In this document: positions 55,701 through 64,000 of the stretch, in pieces
Position numbering within the stretch: position 1 is the stretch's first letter
Layout: each line of letters begins with the position of its first letter
From: Bdellovibrio bacteriovorus HD100
GTDB taxonomy: Bacteria; Bdellovibrionota; Bdellovibrionia; Bdellovibrionales; Bdellovibrionaceae
NCBI RefSeq assembly: GCF_000196175.1
Contig: NC_005363.1
Span: forward strand, 186,001 to 250,000
Length of the DNA: 64,000 nucleotides
Direction: 5' to 3'
Notes under the pieces: generated by a model
Told to the model about the DNA's origin: nothing
The model's input: only the letters and a program-made list of their open reading frames with translations
Databases searched by the model: none
Made by a program: the position numbers and the translations under genes

Positions 55701-57266
55701 TTAAAAGCGAATTGAAACCTGGCCCTTTTTGCTGCGGACTCGTTCCAGTTCGGTCAGCAGCACGGCCATCCGGTCATAGGTCTCCACCGAATGCCCGCTC
55801 CAGGTGCTGCGCTCTTGGGGGGCGGGCTCGTTGATGGGGTGCCCACCACGCAAGTAAAGCTGGAACTTCTTTCCTTTGGCGCTAAGGGAATACTCAATGT
55901 CGCAGTTTAAAAGCTTCGTCATACGACGGGCGCGCAAATAGGCCTGGGCTGCCCGCTTAAAATGACGTTCAAATTTATCGGCGATGTCTTCGGCAGTAAG
56001 TTCAATTTCGATATCTTCAGCTGTGTCACTGGCAGCCACGGAAGTTTCCGATTCCTCTTCCATCGCAAGCTCGGTGTCCTCTTCCTCGTCCGGAGCATTT
56101 TTCACAAAGACCAAACCTTGCGCAAAAATGGATCTTAAAGACTTAAACACGTCCGGGCTTTTTCCCAGGCGCTCGCAGAAAAGAGCAAATCCGGATTTCA
56201 AAAGATCCGCATCCAAAGGTTCAAAGAACATTTCTGGATTGAAGGTCTGATCTTCTGAAAGCAATGATTCATTCAGCTTCAGGATGGAATCAAAGACCAA
56301 AGCATTCGTAAAAGGACCGATGCTGTGCTGGTCATCTTGTTCCGGACTCATCGAGGTGAAGTCGTGGCTAAAGAACACCAAACCGCGTTCTCCGGCTTTC
56401 AAGCTGATGTTGTAGCGAGGGTTGTATTTTTTGATCTCGTCGGTTTCAAGCAGAGCCGACTCCAGCGGAGTCCGGCATTCTGTCACAATCAGGTCATAGG
56501 CTTGGGTCAACATCTCCAGTTTGAAAGAGTCACGGCCTTTTTGCCCTCGGAAATAACTATTCACCCGATCATGCAGGGAGGTGGCTTTACCGACGTAAAG
56601 AATTTCACCCCATTGCGAGACATAGCGATAAACACCCGGCACCTTCGGCAGGTTCAGGCGTTTTTCCTTGGCCATTGGATACTCATACTTGGTGCGCTTC
56701 TTTGGAGCCTCGGTGGATAGCCAGGTCTGCATATCCACAAAGGTCAAAATGCCCTTGGCTTCAAGTTCTTTCACCAAGTGCTGCCAGATGATCTTAGTGG
56801 CTTCCACGTGACTGGCGCCGCGCTTGAATTCACCTGAAGAGTGTCCAAAGTATCCGGCCAGTCCCTTGATTCCCCGTGCAGGCAGGTTGGGGAAAAGTCT
56901 TTTGGCAATTTCATGTGTGCAGATGATGGGGAATTCACTGCGCTTAAAAGTTTCAAAGGCGGCCGTCAGAAAAGGTCTTTCAAACTGGGCAAAGTGAATC
57001 ACCGCCGGACGATCCTGAATATCCTGATAAAGGCGATCGAAGATGTCAGATAGTGGAGTTGCGCTTTCCAGTTCTTCAGAGGCAATTCCCGTCAGAGCCA
57101 GAATGCGACGAGGTACGGGGCGGTCTTCGGCCTGGGCTGACAGCACACTGTGAACCTCGGAGTGGCCTGACAGCGACCAGGCCACCTCTAGAATATCAGC
57201 GGCACCGGGTTTGGCCCCCGTGGTTTGTAAGTCCAAAAAGAAAACAGGAAGATCTTTTAAGAGCAT
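55701..57266 (-). CDS. DEDDh-type exonuclease fused to a GIY-YIG nuclease domain (UvrC-like)
   Basis: N-terminal DnaQ-like exonuclease fold (~5-185), but motif I reads LDLQTTG (Asp12, Gln14) instead of DxETTG, and motifs II and III (HFAQFERPFL; SHVEATKI) are also unlike the consensus, so its activity is doubtful. GIY-YIG domain at ~215-300: VPGVYRYVSQWGEILYVGKA, LHDRVNSYFR, and the metal-binding Glu in LESALLETDEIKKYNP, as in UvrC/Cho. The C-terminal part is helical with a long acidic insert (~390-420). No UvrC helix-hairpin-helix. It begins within the end of the helicase gene (10-base overlap), so the two proteins are co-translated and may act together. Confidence 0.85.
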   Translation of the reverse strand: MLLKDLPVFFLDLQTTGAKPGAADILEVAWSLSGHSEVHSVLSAQAEDRPVPRRILALTGIASEELESATPLSDIFDRLYQDIQDRPAVIHFAQFERPFLTAAFETFKRSEFPIICTHEIAKRLFPNLPARGIKGLAGYFGHSSGEFKRGASHVEATKIIWQHLVKELEAKGILTFVDMQTWLSTEAPKKRTKYEYPMAKEKRLNLPKVPGVYRYVSQWGEILYVGKATSLHDRVNSYFRGQKGRDSFKLEMLTQAYDLIVTECRTPLESALLETDEIKKYNPRYNISLKAGERGLVFFSHDFTSMSPEQDDQHSIGPFTNALVFDSILKLNESLLSEDQTFNPEMFFEPLDADLLKSGFALFCERLGKSPDVFKSLRSIFAQGLVFVKNAPDEEEDTELAMEEESETSVAASDTAEDIEIELTAEDIADKFERHFKRAAQAYLRARRMTKLLNCDIEYSLSAKGKKFQLYLRGGHPINEPAPQERSTWSGHSVETYDRMAVLLTELERVRSKKGQVSIRF

Positions 57267-59635
57267 GGTGTATCGCTGTTTTTCCAGAATGTTTCAAGAT
57301 CAGCCAGAATTTTTTGCGACACCAGTTCGCGTGGGCTTTCTTTGAACCAGCCCTGCGGCATGGCTTCAGCATAAACCGGATTCAAGAACCGGCTATCCAT
57401 CAGGATGATCACACCCTTGTCGGTTTCAGATCTGATCACCCGGCCTGCTGACTGAATGGCTTTGGCCATGGCCGGATACACATAGGTGTAGTTAAAGCCG
57501 TTTTCTTTGCCATAGCGGCCGTCAAAGTAAGTGCGAATCTGTTCGCGTTCAAAATCAAAGCTTGGCAATGCCGGTCCAATGACAAAGGCCCCGATCAGCA
57601 TGTCGCCCGGGAAGTCGACCCCTTCTGAAAAGACGCCACCTTGCACGCCCAAAAGTAAAATCGGCTCGTTGGCGGCTTTCAGTTCTTCCAGATAAATCTG
57701 CACATCCAGTTGTTTCATGTCGCGCTCTTGGCGAAGCACACGCAGATGTGGCACTTGAAGCTGTTTTTCCACTTGCGCCAGAAACTCAAAACTTGGGAAC
57801 AGGGCAATGTAATTGCCTGCTTTCACGCGTGTCACCCGGGAAATGACCTCGGCCACTTTGCCAGAGCTGACCACGCGGTCGCTGAGCTTGGTGGAAATCT
57901 GCGGGATGATCATCAGCTGACGGTTCTCGGGTTTAAAAGGCGACTGGAATTCCAAAGTTTTGGATTTTTCCAGATCAAACCCCAGAAGCTCCTGATAGTA
58001 AGTGAAGGGTTTCAGCGTCGCTGAAAATGCCACGACATTTTTGAATTGTTTGTAGGCGATCTTCAGTTGTTCTGAAGCATCACAGCAGGTGACCTTCAGC
58101 ATTTCCGTGAAGCGGCTGTTTTGATAGGTGGTAAAAAACTCCGGCCCCCGGTATTCCAGGGCGGCGATGAATTCACTCCACAGATTCATCAGGCGCAACA
58201 TCGGGTCGCGGGTGATGATTTCGGTGTCGCTGTCCAGATATTCCGTGGTCAGGGCGCGAATTGAACGCTCATGTTCCAGAAAAGGTTCAATATCAATGTC
58301 GACCTTGCGGGAGCCGCCGTCCTCGCCATACTCTTGTATGAGCGACTTGGCTTTGCGGATCAGGGACCCGGCCTGCAAAGAAAACGTCGGCGGCAGTTTG
58401 GTGAAGTCGCCTTCCAGAATATCCAGTTCCTGAACACTCAATGACGGCGAGAAATAATCCTGTGCCCGGCTGGGCAGATTGTGGGCCTCATCAATCACCA
58501 GATTGGGTTTTTCACCGGCTTCCAGTAACGGTTCCGAAAGACGGCCCAACAGACTGCGCGGGGCGAAGGCATAGTTGTAATCACCAATGACAACATCAGC
58601 GCGCTCAATGGCTTCAACGGAAAGTTCAAACGGGCAGACTTCGAACTCTTTGCCCATTTCGACAAGCTTTTCCTGAGTCAGTTTGCGCTTCTTGGAAAGT
58701 TTGTTCACCAGATCATGTTCGGCAAGCTTGGTGTAGTAGTCGCGCGCAAACTCACAATAACCCGGATTGCACAGGGTTTCGGCCTTCAGGCACATTTTGC
58801 TTTTTGCGGTCAGGGTCAAAGAGCGGATCTTGCTGCCTTGTTCCTGCAGCTTTTCCACCGCTTCTTCCGCGACAATGTGCTGGGAGTTCTTGGGTGTCAC
58901 ATACACGGTTTTTTGCCCGCGGGACAAAGAGTCTTTCAAGTTGGGATAAAGCACACCCACGGTTTTTCCCAGGCCCGTCGGAGCCTGCACCAGCAAAGGA
59001 TGTTCATCGGCCACCTGGGCTTCAATGCCTTCGATCAGTTCACGCTGACCGGGACGTGGAGTTGCAAACGGGAAGGACATTTCCTCCGCCATTTTCTGCC
59101 GGGCTTTGAAAAGCTTTTCTTTGACCTTGGTTTCTTCAACCAGTTCATCCAGACGCAGTGCCAGCCACAGTTCATAGTGGGCGATGTCCAGCTCCACGCG
59201 CAGGTCCATGGATTTGAAATTGCGTGAAGACACCAGATGCAGATTCAAAAACGGAATGCGCCCGGTTTCTTTATAGTGGAAATATCCGTATGTGCGCAGC
59301 TGCCAGATATAGGGATGATTGTCGTCCGAACGAAGCTTGCGCCAAAGTTCCTCGACATCAAAGGCCGTTTTGATTTCTTCAATTTGCACAGGGTTTTCAG
59401 TGATACCGTCGGCACGCCCGGAAATGTGAAATTCATAAGGCCCGGCCTCGAAGACCCAGCTCATTTTCTTTTCCGGAGTATAGTCATCAAACTCGCGCTG
59501 ACGGCGGCGTTGGATGGCCATATGGATTTCCTGCCCGCTCATCGGAGGGGCGCCATAGCCGGAATGCAGCTCGATACTTCCGCGTCGAGGGCAGGGCAGG
59601 GCAAATTGTCGGACATCCAAGGACACTTTTCTCAC
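57257..59635 (-). CDS. XPD/DinG-type helicase with N-terminal PD-(D/E)XK domain
   Basis: 792 residues. Residues ~40-190 look like a RecB/Cas4-type PD-(D/E)XK nuclease: ISGRADGITE (Asp76), VQIEEIKT (Glu87, Lys89) and the RecB-motif QLRTY (Gln112...Tyr116). From ~205 comes a Rad3/XPD superfamily 2 helicase: Walker A LVQAPTGLGKT, DEAH VIDEAHNLPS, and late motifs IGAFVIGPALPSFDFEREQI and AIQSAGRVIRSETDKGVIIL. Four Cys (MCLKAETLCNPGYC, VCPFEL) mark a 4Fe-4S cluster. GTG starts at 59635 or 59626; the latter has a better-spaced site. Probably DNA unwinding plus nicking in repair. Confidence 0.85.
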   Translation of the reverse strand: MRKVSLDVRQFALPCPRRGSIELHSGYGAPPMSGQEIHMAIQRRRQREFDDYTPEKKMSWVFEAGPYEFHISGRADGITENPVQIEEIKTAFDVEELWRKLRSDDNHPYIWQLRTYGYFHYKETGRIPFLNLHLVSSRNFKSMDLRVELDIAHYELWLALRLDELVEETKVKEKLFKARQKMAEEMSFPFATPRPGQRELIEGIEAQVADEHPLLVQAPTGLGKTVGVLYPNLKDSLSRGQKTVYVTPKNSQHIVAEEAVEKLQEQGSKIRSLTLTAKSKMCLKAETLCNPGYCEFARDYYTKLAEHDLVNKLSKKRKLTQEKLVEMGKEFEVCPFELSVEAIERADVVIGDYNYAFAPRSLLGRLSEPLLEAGEKPNLVIDEAHNLPSRAQDYFSPSLSVQELDILEGDFTKLPPTFSLQAGSLIRKAKSLIQEYGEDGGSRKVDIDIEPFLEHERSIRALTTEYLDSDTEIITRDPMLRLMNLWSEFIAALEYRGPEFFTTYQNSRFTEMLKVTCCDASEQLKIAYKQFKNVVAFSATLKPFTYYQELLGFDLEKSKTLEFQSPFKPENRQLMIIPQISTKLSDRVVSSGKVAEVISRVTRVKAGNYIALFPSFEFLAQVEKQLQVPHLRVLRQERDMKQLDVQIYLEELKAANEPILLLGVQGGVFSEGVDFPGDMLIGAFVIGPALPSFDFEREQIRTYFDGRYGKENGFNYTYVYPAMAKAIQSAGRVIRSETDKGVIILMDSRFLNPVYAEAMPQGWFKESPRELVSQKILADLETFWKNSDTPCS

Positions 59636-59741
59636 CCTCTTAAATAATCATAATCGGCGCGTAATAGCGACCCATGGCGTTCCACGTTAAGTGGCTGATT
59701 CCAGTAATGACATTTGTGAAGTGGCCCCCTAATCTGAATCT

Positions 59742-60716
59742 ATGAGGGTTTTTTCGTTTCTTTTTTGTTTATTTCTGATTTCTCCGGGCCATGCCGAGGA
59801 AACACCAAACCCAAGTCCACAGCCCATTTCCCAGGAAAACCCGATGCCGGTGCCGGCCCCGCAAACCGGGGTTGTTGAAGAGTCCATGCGTGCCGGCCGA
59901 GTCTATCTGGAAGACACCCGGGAAGTCCTTAGCAAACGAGTGGTTCGTCTTTCTGAAAGTGTCGATGCCCTGTTTGGAAACACCCGCGCCGATGACGCCC
60001 GTAACACCAGCACCTTGCGTGTTTCGCAGACCCTTTATGTTCGTGATGGAGACCTGGGGGCAGAGGACCTTTCGACGTCTCTGAATCTTTATTTGCCGAA
60101 CTTTCAGAAATGGGAAAAGAGCCTTCGCGACAAGTACTTCAGCCGGAATAACACCGATGAAGGGGGCGAGGGTGAATCCGGTCAGGAGCCCGCCCAGCGT
60201 TATTGGGATCTGAACACCGAGGCGGGGTTGGTGGTGACAATTCCGGTGAATTATTTTGCGAAGCTGCGCTTGCGCCGGAACTTCTTGATGGGAATTTTTG
60301 AAAATTCATTTTATCAGGAATTTCGCTGGTCCAAAAAAGACGAGTGGGAGGAAACATCATCATTGACCACGGACTATGCCTTCGATCGTGAATTGCTGTT
60401 TCGATTTATCAATGAAGCCAACTGGGCCATGACCAACGAACGATTTGGAACTCACCATGGTCCGTCGTTGATTCAGACCTTCACAGCAGATTCGGCCCTG
60501 TCCTATGACTTCCGTTTTAACACCAAGATGGAAGGCTACTCCCTTTACGGCGACAGCCTGGTGCTGTCGTCCACGTACACCCAACGAACCAGCATTGACT
60601 GGATTTATCTGAAAACCACGCCGGAAATCGCCTGGGCCCGCAAAGATGACTTTGCCCCGGTCATGACGCTTTATCTGAAAGTGGATTTGATCTTTGGTAA
60701 TGAGGGCAAAGACTAA
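59742..60716 (+). CDS. Exported protein, probable outer-membrane barrel
   Basis: Signal peptide ending GHA, then a Pro-rich segment (~25-45). Residues ~85-324 show repeated amphipathic strands: TLRVSQTLYVRDGDL, LNTEAGLVVTIPVNYFAKLR, SFYQEFRWSKKDEWEE, SALSYDFRFNTKMEGYSLYG and APVMTLYLKVDLIFG. This pattern suggests a small outer-membrane beta-barrel. No family recognised. Its stop interlocks with the opposing solute-binding protein gene (4 bases). The ~100-bp gap upstream carries a short CCAC/GTGG inverted repeat only. Confidence 0.55.
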   Translation: MRVFSFLFCLFLISPGHAEETPNPSPQPISQENPMPVPAPQTGVVEESMRAGRVYLEDTREVLSKRVVRLSESVDALFGNTRADDARNTSTLRVSQTLYVRDGDLGAEDLSTSLNLYLPNFQKWEKSLRDKYFSRNNTDEGGEGESGQEPAQRYWDLNTEAGLVVTIPVNYFAKLRLRRNFLMGIFENSFYQEFRWSKKDEWEETSSLTTDYAFDRELLFRFINEANWAMTNERFGTHHGPSLIQTFTADSALSYDFRFNTKMEGYSLYGDSLVLSSTYTQRTSIDWIYLKTTPEIAWARKDDFAPVMTLYLKVDLIFGNEGKD

Positions 60717-61468
60717 AGCTTGGATTCACTGATGCCCTTGCTTTTCAGCAGGGCGGGCCAGGAGCCATCGTTCATCACCATATCAATCAACCGGTTCATT
60801 TCTCCGGTTGAAATGGGGCTTTTTTCCCTGCTCAGCAGAACTCCCAGTTCGTAAATCTGGTCTGGCTTTTTAGAGACCAGAATCTTATCGCGATCGTCGG
60901 GATGTTTGCTCAGGTAAATATCCAGATACTCTTTGGCAATCACGGCAATGTCCGCGCGTTTCATCACGACCGAGCGGATGTTTCCGTCAGGAGTGTTGGT
61001 GAACTCAACGTTGAAACCTTTCAGGGCCTTGTTGCTGGTGGACAGCCCCAGGAAACCATAGTGATAGCCTTGCATTCCCTTGATCGTTTTGCCTTTAAGT
61101 TCATTGAAGAAGCTTTGATCTTTGGCGCGCTCTTTGTTGGCGACAAAGACCTCGGCGCCAAAACGGAAGATCTTGGTGGTGTCGACCTGTTCGTTGCTCC
61201 AACCCCAGGATTTGCTTTCAAACGCAATGATTTGATATCGCCCGGATTTCATATCATGGTATCTTCGGGTGGACGTCGTCGGGACAAAGGTGAATTTATA
61301 TTTGCTCTGTTTTTTGTTTAGTAATGCGATAAAATCCAGCGTCAGGCCTTCATAGTGGCCGCCGGAGTTGATCACATAGGGTGGAAATTCATATCCACCG
61401 ACATGGACTTCCACAGGTTTTGCCCATGCGGAAAAGCTGAAAAGAAGCAGAAATAAAGTGAATTTCAC
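60713..61468 (-). CDS. Periplasmic solute-binding protein (family 3)
   Basis: Signal peptide ending AWA. The SBP_bac_3 pattern is present: VGGYEFPPYVI, HYEGLTLDFIALLNKKQ, the strand-turn GRYQIIAFESKSWGWS, then LKGKTIKGMQGYHYG and RADIAVIAKEYLDIYLSKHP. 251 residues. Members bind amino acids or other small polar ligands; some serve as sensor domains. No ABC transporter genes are adjacent, so the partner permease or receptor is elsewhere. Confidence 0.82.
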   Translation of the reverse strand: MKFTLFLLLFSFSAWAKPVEVHVGGYEFPPYVINSGGHYEGLTLDFIALLNKKQSKYKFTFVPTTSTRRYHDMKSGRYQIIAFESKSWGWSNEQVDTTKIFRFGAEVFVANKERAKDQSFFNELKGKTIKGMQGYHYGFLGLSTSNKALKGFNVEFTNTPDGNIRSVVMKRADIAVIAKEYLDIYLSKHPDDRDKILVSKKPDQIYELGVLLSREKSPISTGEMNRLIDMVMNDGSWPALLKSKGISESKL

Positions 61469-61519
61469 ATTTACGACCTTAAGGAAGCTTTAAGTGATCG
61501 TCAAATTAAAAGGGACAGT

Positions 61520-61792
61520 ATGAAAATCAGAGCCAGCCATATTTTGGTAAAACATCAGTATGAGGCGGAAGACATTTTGCGTGCGCTGAAAAGTGGAAAG
61601 ACTTTTGAAGAACTGGCGCAAAGGTATTCCCAGTGCCCTTCGGCCCGTGTCGGCGGGGATTTGGGTGTTTTTGCCGAAGGCCGTATGGACGAGGTTTTCG
61701 AGGAGGCCGCCTTTGCCCTGAAGGTGAATGAGACAACATTACACCCGGTGCGCACACGTTTTGGCTATCACATCATCCGAAGAACGGAGTAG
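61520..61792 (+). CDS. ppiC: Small parvulin-type peptidyl-prolyl isomerase
   Basis: 90 residues, a single rotamase domain: ASHILVKHQYEAEDIL, FEELAQRYSQCPSARVGGDL, GVFAEGRMDEVFEEAAFALK and TRFGYHIIRRTE, matching PpiC-type cytoplasmic parvulins (active-site Cys, His and Phe region intact). AAGGGAC precedes the ATG. The NhaC gene starts two bases after the stop, so they are co-translated. Confidence 0.93.
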   Translation: MKIRASHILVKHQYEAEDILRALKSGKTFEELAQRYSQCPSARVGGDLGVFAEGRMDEVFEEAAFALKVNETTLHPVRTRFGYHIIRRTE

Positions 61793-61794
61793 GC

Positions 61795-63078
61795 ATGAGA
61801 CCCTTTCTTCCACTGCTGACTTTTATTGCGGTATTTTTGGGGAGTGGATTTTATTATTTGTGGCAGGGTGTGGATTTCGCCTTCTATCAATTACCGTCTC
61901 CAGTGGCGACTTTGCCTGCGGTGATTCTGGCTTTCTTCCTTATGAAGGGAACCTTTGACCGGAAGTTGACAACTTTCATGCAGGGGCTGGGGGACTATAA
62001 TGTCCTTACCATGTGCATGATCTATCTGCTGGCCGGAGCTTTTGGCTCGGTGGTGAAGGCCATTGGCGGTGTGGATGCCACGATATACTGGGGACTCAAA
62101 GTGATTCCCGAAAGCCTGATGGTTCCCGGCTTCTTTTTCCTGGCAGCGTTGATTTCGACTGCGATCGGAACTTCAATGGGAACTATTTCCGCACTGGGGC
62201 CGATTGCGTTGGGGCTTTCCTCTGCGGGGGGATTGGACAAGACTCTGGTGTTCGGCGCGCTTGTCGGCGGCGCCATGTTCGGGGATAACCTGTCCTTTAT
62301 TTCCGACACCACAATTGCGGCCACGCGCTCCCAGGGGGCCTCGATGCGTGACAAGTTCCGTGTGAACTTCGCCATCAGTTTGCCGGCGGCCATTCTGACA
62401 ATGATTCTTCTTTATTTCACGGTGAAGTCAGGTGCGGCTGTGCCGGTGGCTTCCGGCGAACTTTACAAAGCTCTGCCGTATGCGGTGGTGCTGATTCTGG
62501 CTTTGTTGGGTCTGAATGTATTTTTGGTTCTGATGCTGGGGATCGTCCTGGCGGGAGCGTTGGGATTGTTCTTTGCTGACTACACGGTCCTGCGCCTGGG
62601 GCAGGACATCTATGCAGGCTTTAAGGACATGCAGGAGATCTTCCTGCTTTCCATGGTTATGGGCGGCTTGGGTCAGATGATGAAGGAGCAGGGGGGGATT
62701 CAGACTCTGAAGTCCTGGCTTAAAAAGTTGCAGTTCCGCAGTGCCCGCTTGGAAAAAATGTGGCCGGAGTTCAGCATTGCCCTGTCGGTGTCCCTTGCTA
62801 ACTTTGCCGTCGCGAACAACACGGTGGCCATCATCATCACCGGCGATCTGGCTCGTGAGGTGGCTAAGACCGAAGGGGTCCCACCGGCCCGCAGTGCCAG
62901 TATTCTGGATATCTATTCCTGTGTAGTGCAGGGGGTGATTCCTTATGGCGCCCAGATTCTGTTGGCAAGTCAGATGGCAAAGATTTCTCCACTGGGGTTG
63001 GCCGGAAGTGTGCAGTATTGTTACTTCCTGGGTCTGGTGACTATAGTCTCGATGGTATGGAGAACCTTGCGTCGGTAA
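61795..63078 (+). CDS. nhaC: NhaC-type Na+/H+ antiporter
   Basis: 427 residues with ~11-12 membrane helices. NhaC family pattern: YYLWQGVDFAFYQLPSPV, IYLLAGAFGSVVKAIGGVDA, STAIGTSMGTISALGPIALG, LVGGAMFGDNLSFISDTTIA (a conserved acidic-in-membrane block) and VANNTVAIIITGDLAREVAK. Exchanges sodium and protons for pH and salt balance. It follows ppiC almost directly. Some NhaC-like members are amino-acid/cation exchangers, so the exact ion is family-based. Confidence 0.88.
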   Translation: MRPFLPLLTFIAVFLGSGFYYLWQGVDFAFYQLPSPVATLPAVILAFFLMKGTFDRKLTTFMQGLGDYNVLTMCMIYLLAGAFGSVVKAIGGVDATIYWGLKVIPESLMVPGFFFLAALISTAIGTSMGTISALGPIALGLSSAGGLDKTLVFGALVGGAMFGDNLSFISDTTIAATRSQGASMRDKFRVNFAISLPAAILTMILLYFTVKSGAAVPVASGELYKALPYAVVLILALLGLNVFLVLMLGIVLAGALGLFFADYTVLRLGQDIYAGFKDMQEIFLLSMVMGGLGQMMKEQGGIQTLKSWLKKLQFRSARLEKMWPEFSIALSVSLANFAVANNTVAIIITGDLAREVAKTEGVPPARSASILDIYSCVVQGVIPYGAQILLASQMAKISPLGLAGSVQYCYFLGLVTIVSMVWRTLRR

Positions 63079-63121
63079 GATAAATTCGAAAGAATATCAT
63101 CTATATCCGGAGGGAAAATAC

Positions 63122-63925
63122 ATGATGTTCTTTAGAAGTCTCACTGTTGTGCTGTGTGTGTTGTCTGTGTGTGCGGTGACATCCGCCGAAGTTGTCAAAG
63201 ACAATTCCTTTTTGATTGAAGAGGCCTACAACCAGGAGGCCGGGGTTGTTCAATTCATCCAGTCATATCAGTACATTGATCCAGCCCATGAATGGACCTA
63301 TAACTTCACAAATGAGATTCCAATAACCGATGAAACTCATCAGTTTTCCTATGTGATCCCTGTGATGAAGCTGAACGGTGTTGAAGAGGAAACCCAGGTG
63401 GGTGACGTGCTCTTGAACTATCGTTATCAGTTACTCAACACTGACCTTGTCGCCATCGCTCCTCGCTTTACCCTGATTTTGCCGACCGGGGATTATAAAA
63501 AAGGTTTTGGTAACGGCGTGGCGGGTTTTCAATTCAATCAGGCGGTGTCTCTGACTCTGAGTGAAAAGTGGACCAACCATTGGAATGCCGGATTTACTTA
63601 TACTCCGGATGCAAAAAATTCGGATGGGGACACGGCTTCTGTATTCGGATTTAACTTCGGCACCAGTGTTGTTTACAATGTGACCCCGAAAACGAATCTT
63701 TTGTGTGAATTTGCCTTTAATAATGCCGAGTCTGTGGTGGCTCAGGACACCAAGGCCAACGAGTCCACCTATTACATCGTTCCTGGGATACGTACGGCCT
63801 TTGATGTAGGTCAGGAAACGGAAGTGGTTCCGGGCATTGGTGCACTGCTGGGGTTGGGTCCGTCAGCGGTAGAACATGAACGGGGTGTCTTCGTTTATCT
63901 CTCTATCGAATCCAAGCTTTGGTAG
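63122..63925 (+). CDS. Outer-membrane beta-barrel, transporter-like
   Basis: Signal peptide ending TSA; GGAGGG precedes the ATG. 267 residues with strands in the pattern of the 'phenol-degradation/MetA-like' outer-membrane family: FLIEEAYNQEAGVVQFIQSY, YNFTNEIPITDETHQFSYVI, APRFTLILPTGDYKKGFGNG and VFGFNFGTSVVYNVTPKTNL, closing with YLSIESKLW. The LPTGDY-like turn is typical of that family. Ten bases separate it from the next gene. Confidence 0.65.
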   Translation: MMFFRSLTVVLCVLSVCAVTSAEVVKDNSFLIEEAYNQEAGVVQFIQSYQYIDPAHEWTYNFTNEIPITDETHQFSYVIPVMKLNGVEEETQVGDVLLNYRYQLLNTDLVAIAPRFTLILPTGDYKKGFGNGVAGFQFNQAVSLTLSEKWTNHWNAGFTYTPDAKNSDGDTASVFGFNFGTSVVYNVTPKTNLLCEFAFNNAESVVAQDTKANESTYYIVPGIRTAFDVGQETEVVPGIGALLGLGPSAVEHERGVFVYLSIESKLW

Positions 63926-63934
63926 AAGGCAGTC

Positions 63935-64000
63935 ATGAGCTGGACTTTAAGAAAAAGACTGTTGTTCCTGTGTGGGGGATTCATCGTTGTTCTGGTGGGA
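63935..64000 (+). CDS. 3'-truncated gene, N-terminus of a membrane protein
   Basis: ATG at 63935 followed by 22 open codons to the window end: a basic start (SWTLRKRLL) and a hydrophobic stretch (FLCGGFIVVLVG). The pattern resembles the first membrane helix of sensor kinases or chemoreceptors, but too little is visible to say more. Confidence 0.5.
   Translation, partial: MSWTLRKRLLFLCGGFIVVLVG

Noticed and set aside
53670-59635. Phage or genomic-island origin of the repair cluster
   Set aside because: No integrase, transposase, tRNA or direct repeat borders it, and its base and codon use look like the neighbours by eye.

Overview
The window is about 64 kb of gene-dense bacterial chromosome. 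It carries many secreted proteins and lipoproteins with classical lipoboxes, strong AGGAG-type ribosome binding sites, frequent TTG/GTG starts and short gaps between genes. The gene mix fits a predatory Bdellovibrionota bacterium of the Bdellovibrio bacteriovorus type: lone mreB, PrkA-YeaH-SpoVR, rpsU-yqeY-dnaG-rpoD, a PhaR-type regulator, TPR and Ig-like lipoproteins, and pseudopilins. That assignment is inferred from content only. I saw no transposase, integrase, phage block or CRISPR array.

Layout. 1-16 kb: end of a TlyA-type methyltransferase, a patatin-fold lipoprotein lacking its catalytic residues, aminopeptidase P, a PAS-sensor protein, an outer-membrane protein, a HAD phosphatase, an acetyltransferase, GlpD, a 1617-residue lipoprotein with Ig-like and propeller-like parts, a second lipoprotein, and mreB with its own promoter. 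16-28 kb: a signalling operon (sigma-region-4-like protein, anti-sigma-like membrane protein, sensor kinase), a RadC-type JAB protein, an LpoB/COG3014 lipoprotein pair, a PhaR-like regulator, a GspG-like protein, a large TPR lipoprotein and a LolB-like lipoprotein.

28-44 kb: the starvation/stress operon prkA-yeaH-spoVR, translationally coupled to a small eIF1/SUI1-like protein; an orphan response regulator; a PuuD-like amidotransferase; a leftward run of metalloprotease, TerC, a TadA-NUDIX fusion and a DEAD-box helicase; then the macromolecular synthesis operon rpsU-yqeY-dnaG-rpoD between a consensus promoter and a strong terminator. A tRNA with anticodon CAT follows. Its 3' end is repeated about 200 bp downstream, beyond three back-to-back hairpins.

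44-64 kb: small secreted proteins, an AtoE-type transporter, an XRE regulator divergent from a Cys-rich exported protein, an orphan AbrB-type protein, two pseudopilin-like proteins (one ending in a DUF4214-like module) and a 1156-residue secreted protein of unknown function. Next is a leftward DNA-repair cluster: an XPD/DinG-type helicase with an N-terminal PD-(D/E)XK domain, an exonuclease-GIY-YIG fusion, Ada-AlkA and Ogt. The window closes with an outer-membrane protein, a solute-binding protein, a parvulin, an NhaC antiporter and another outer-membrane protein. The strongest leads for undescribed biology are the helicase-nuclease/exo-GIY-YIG pair, the TadA-NUDIX fusion, the catalytically dead patatin lipoprotein, the sigma4/anti-sigma/kinase operon and the eIF1-like gene welded to the PrkA operon.
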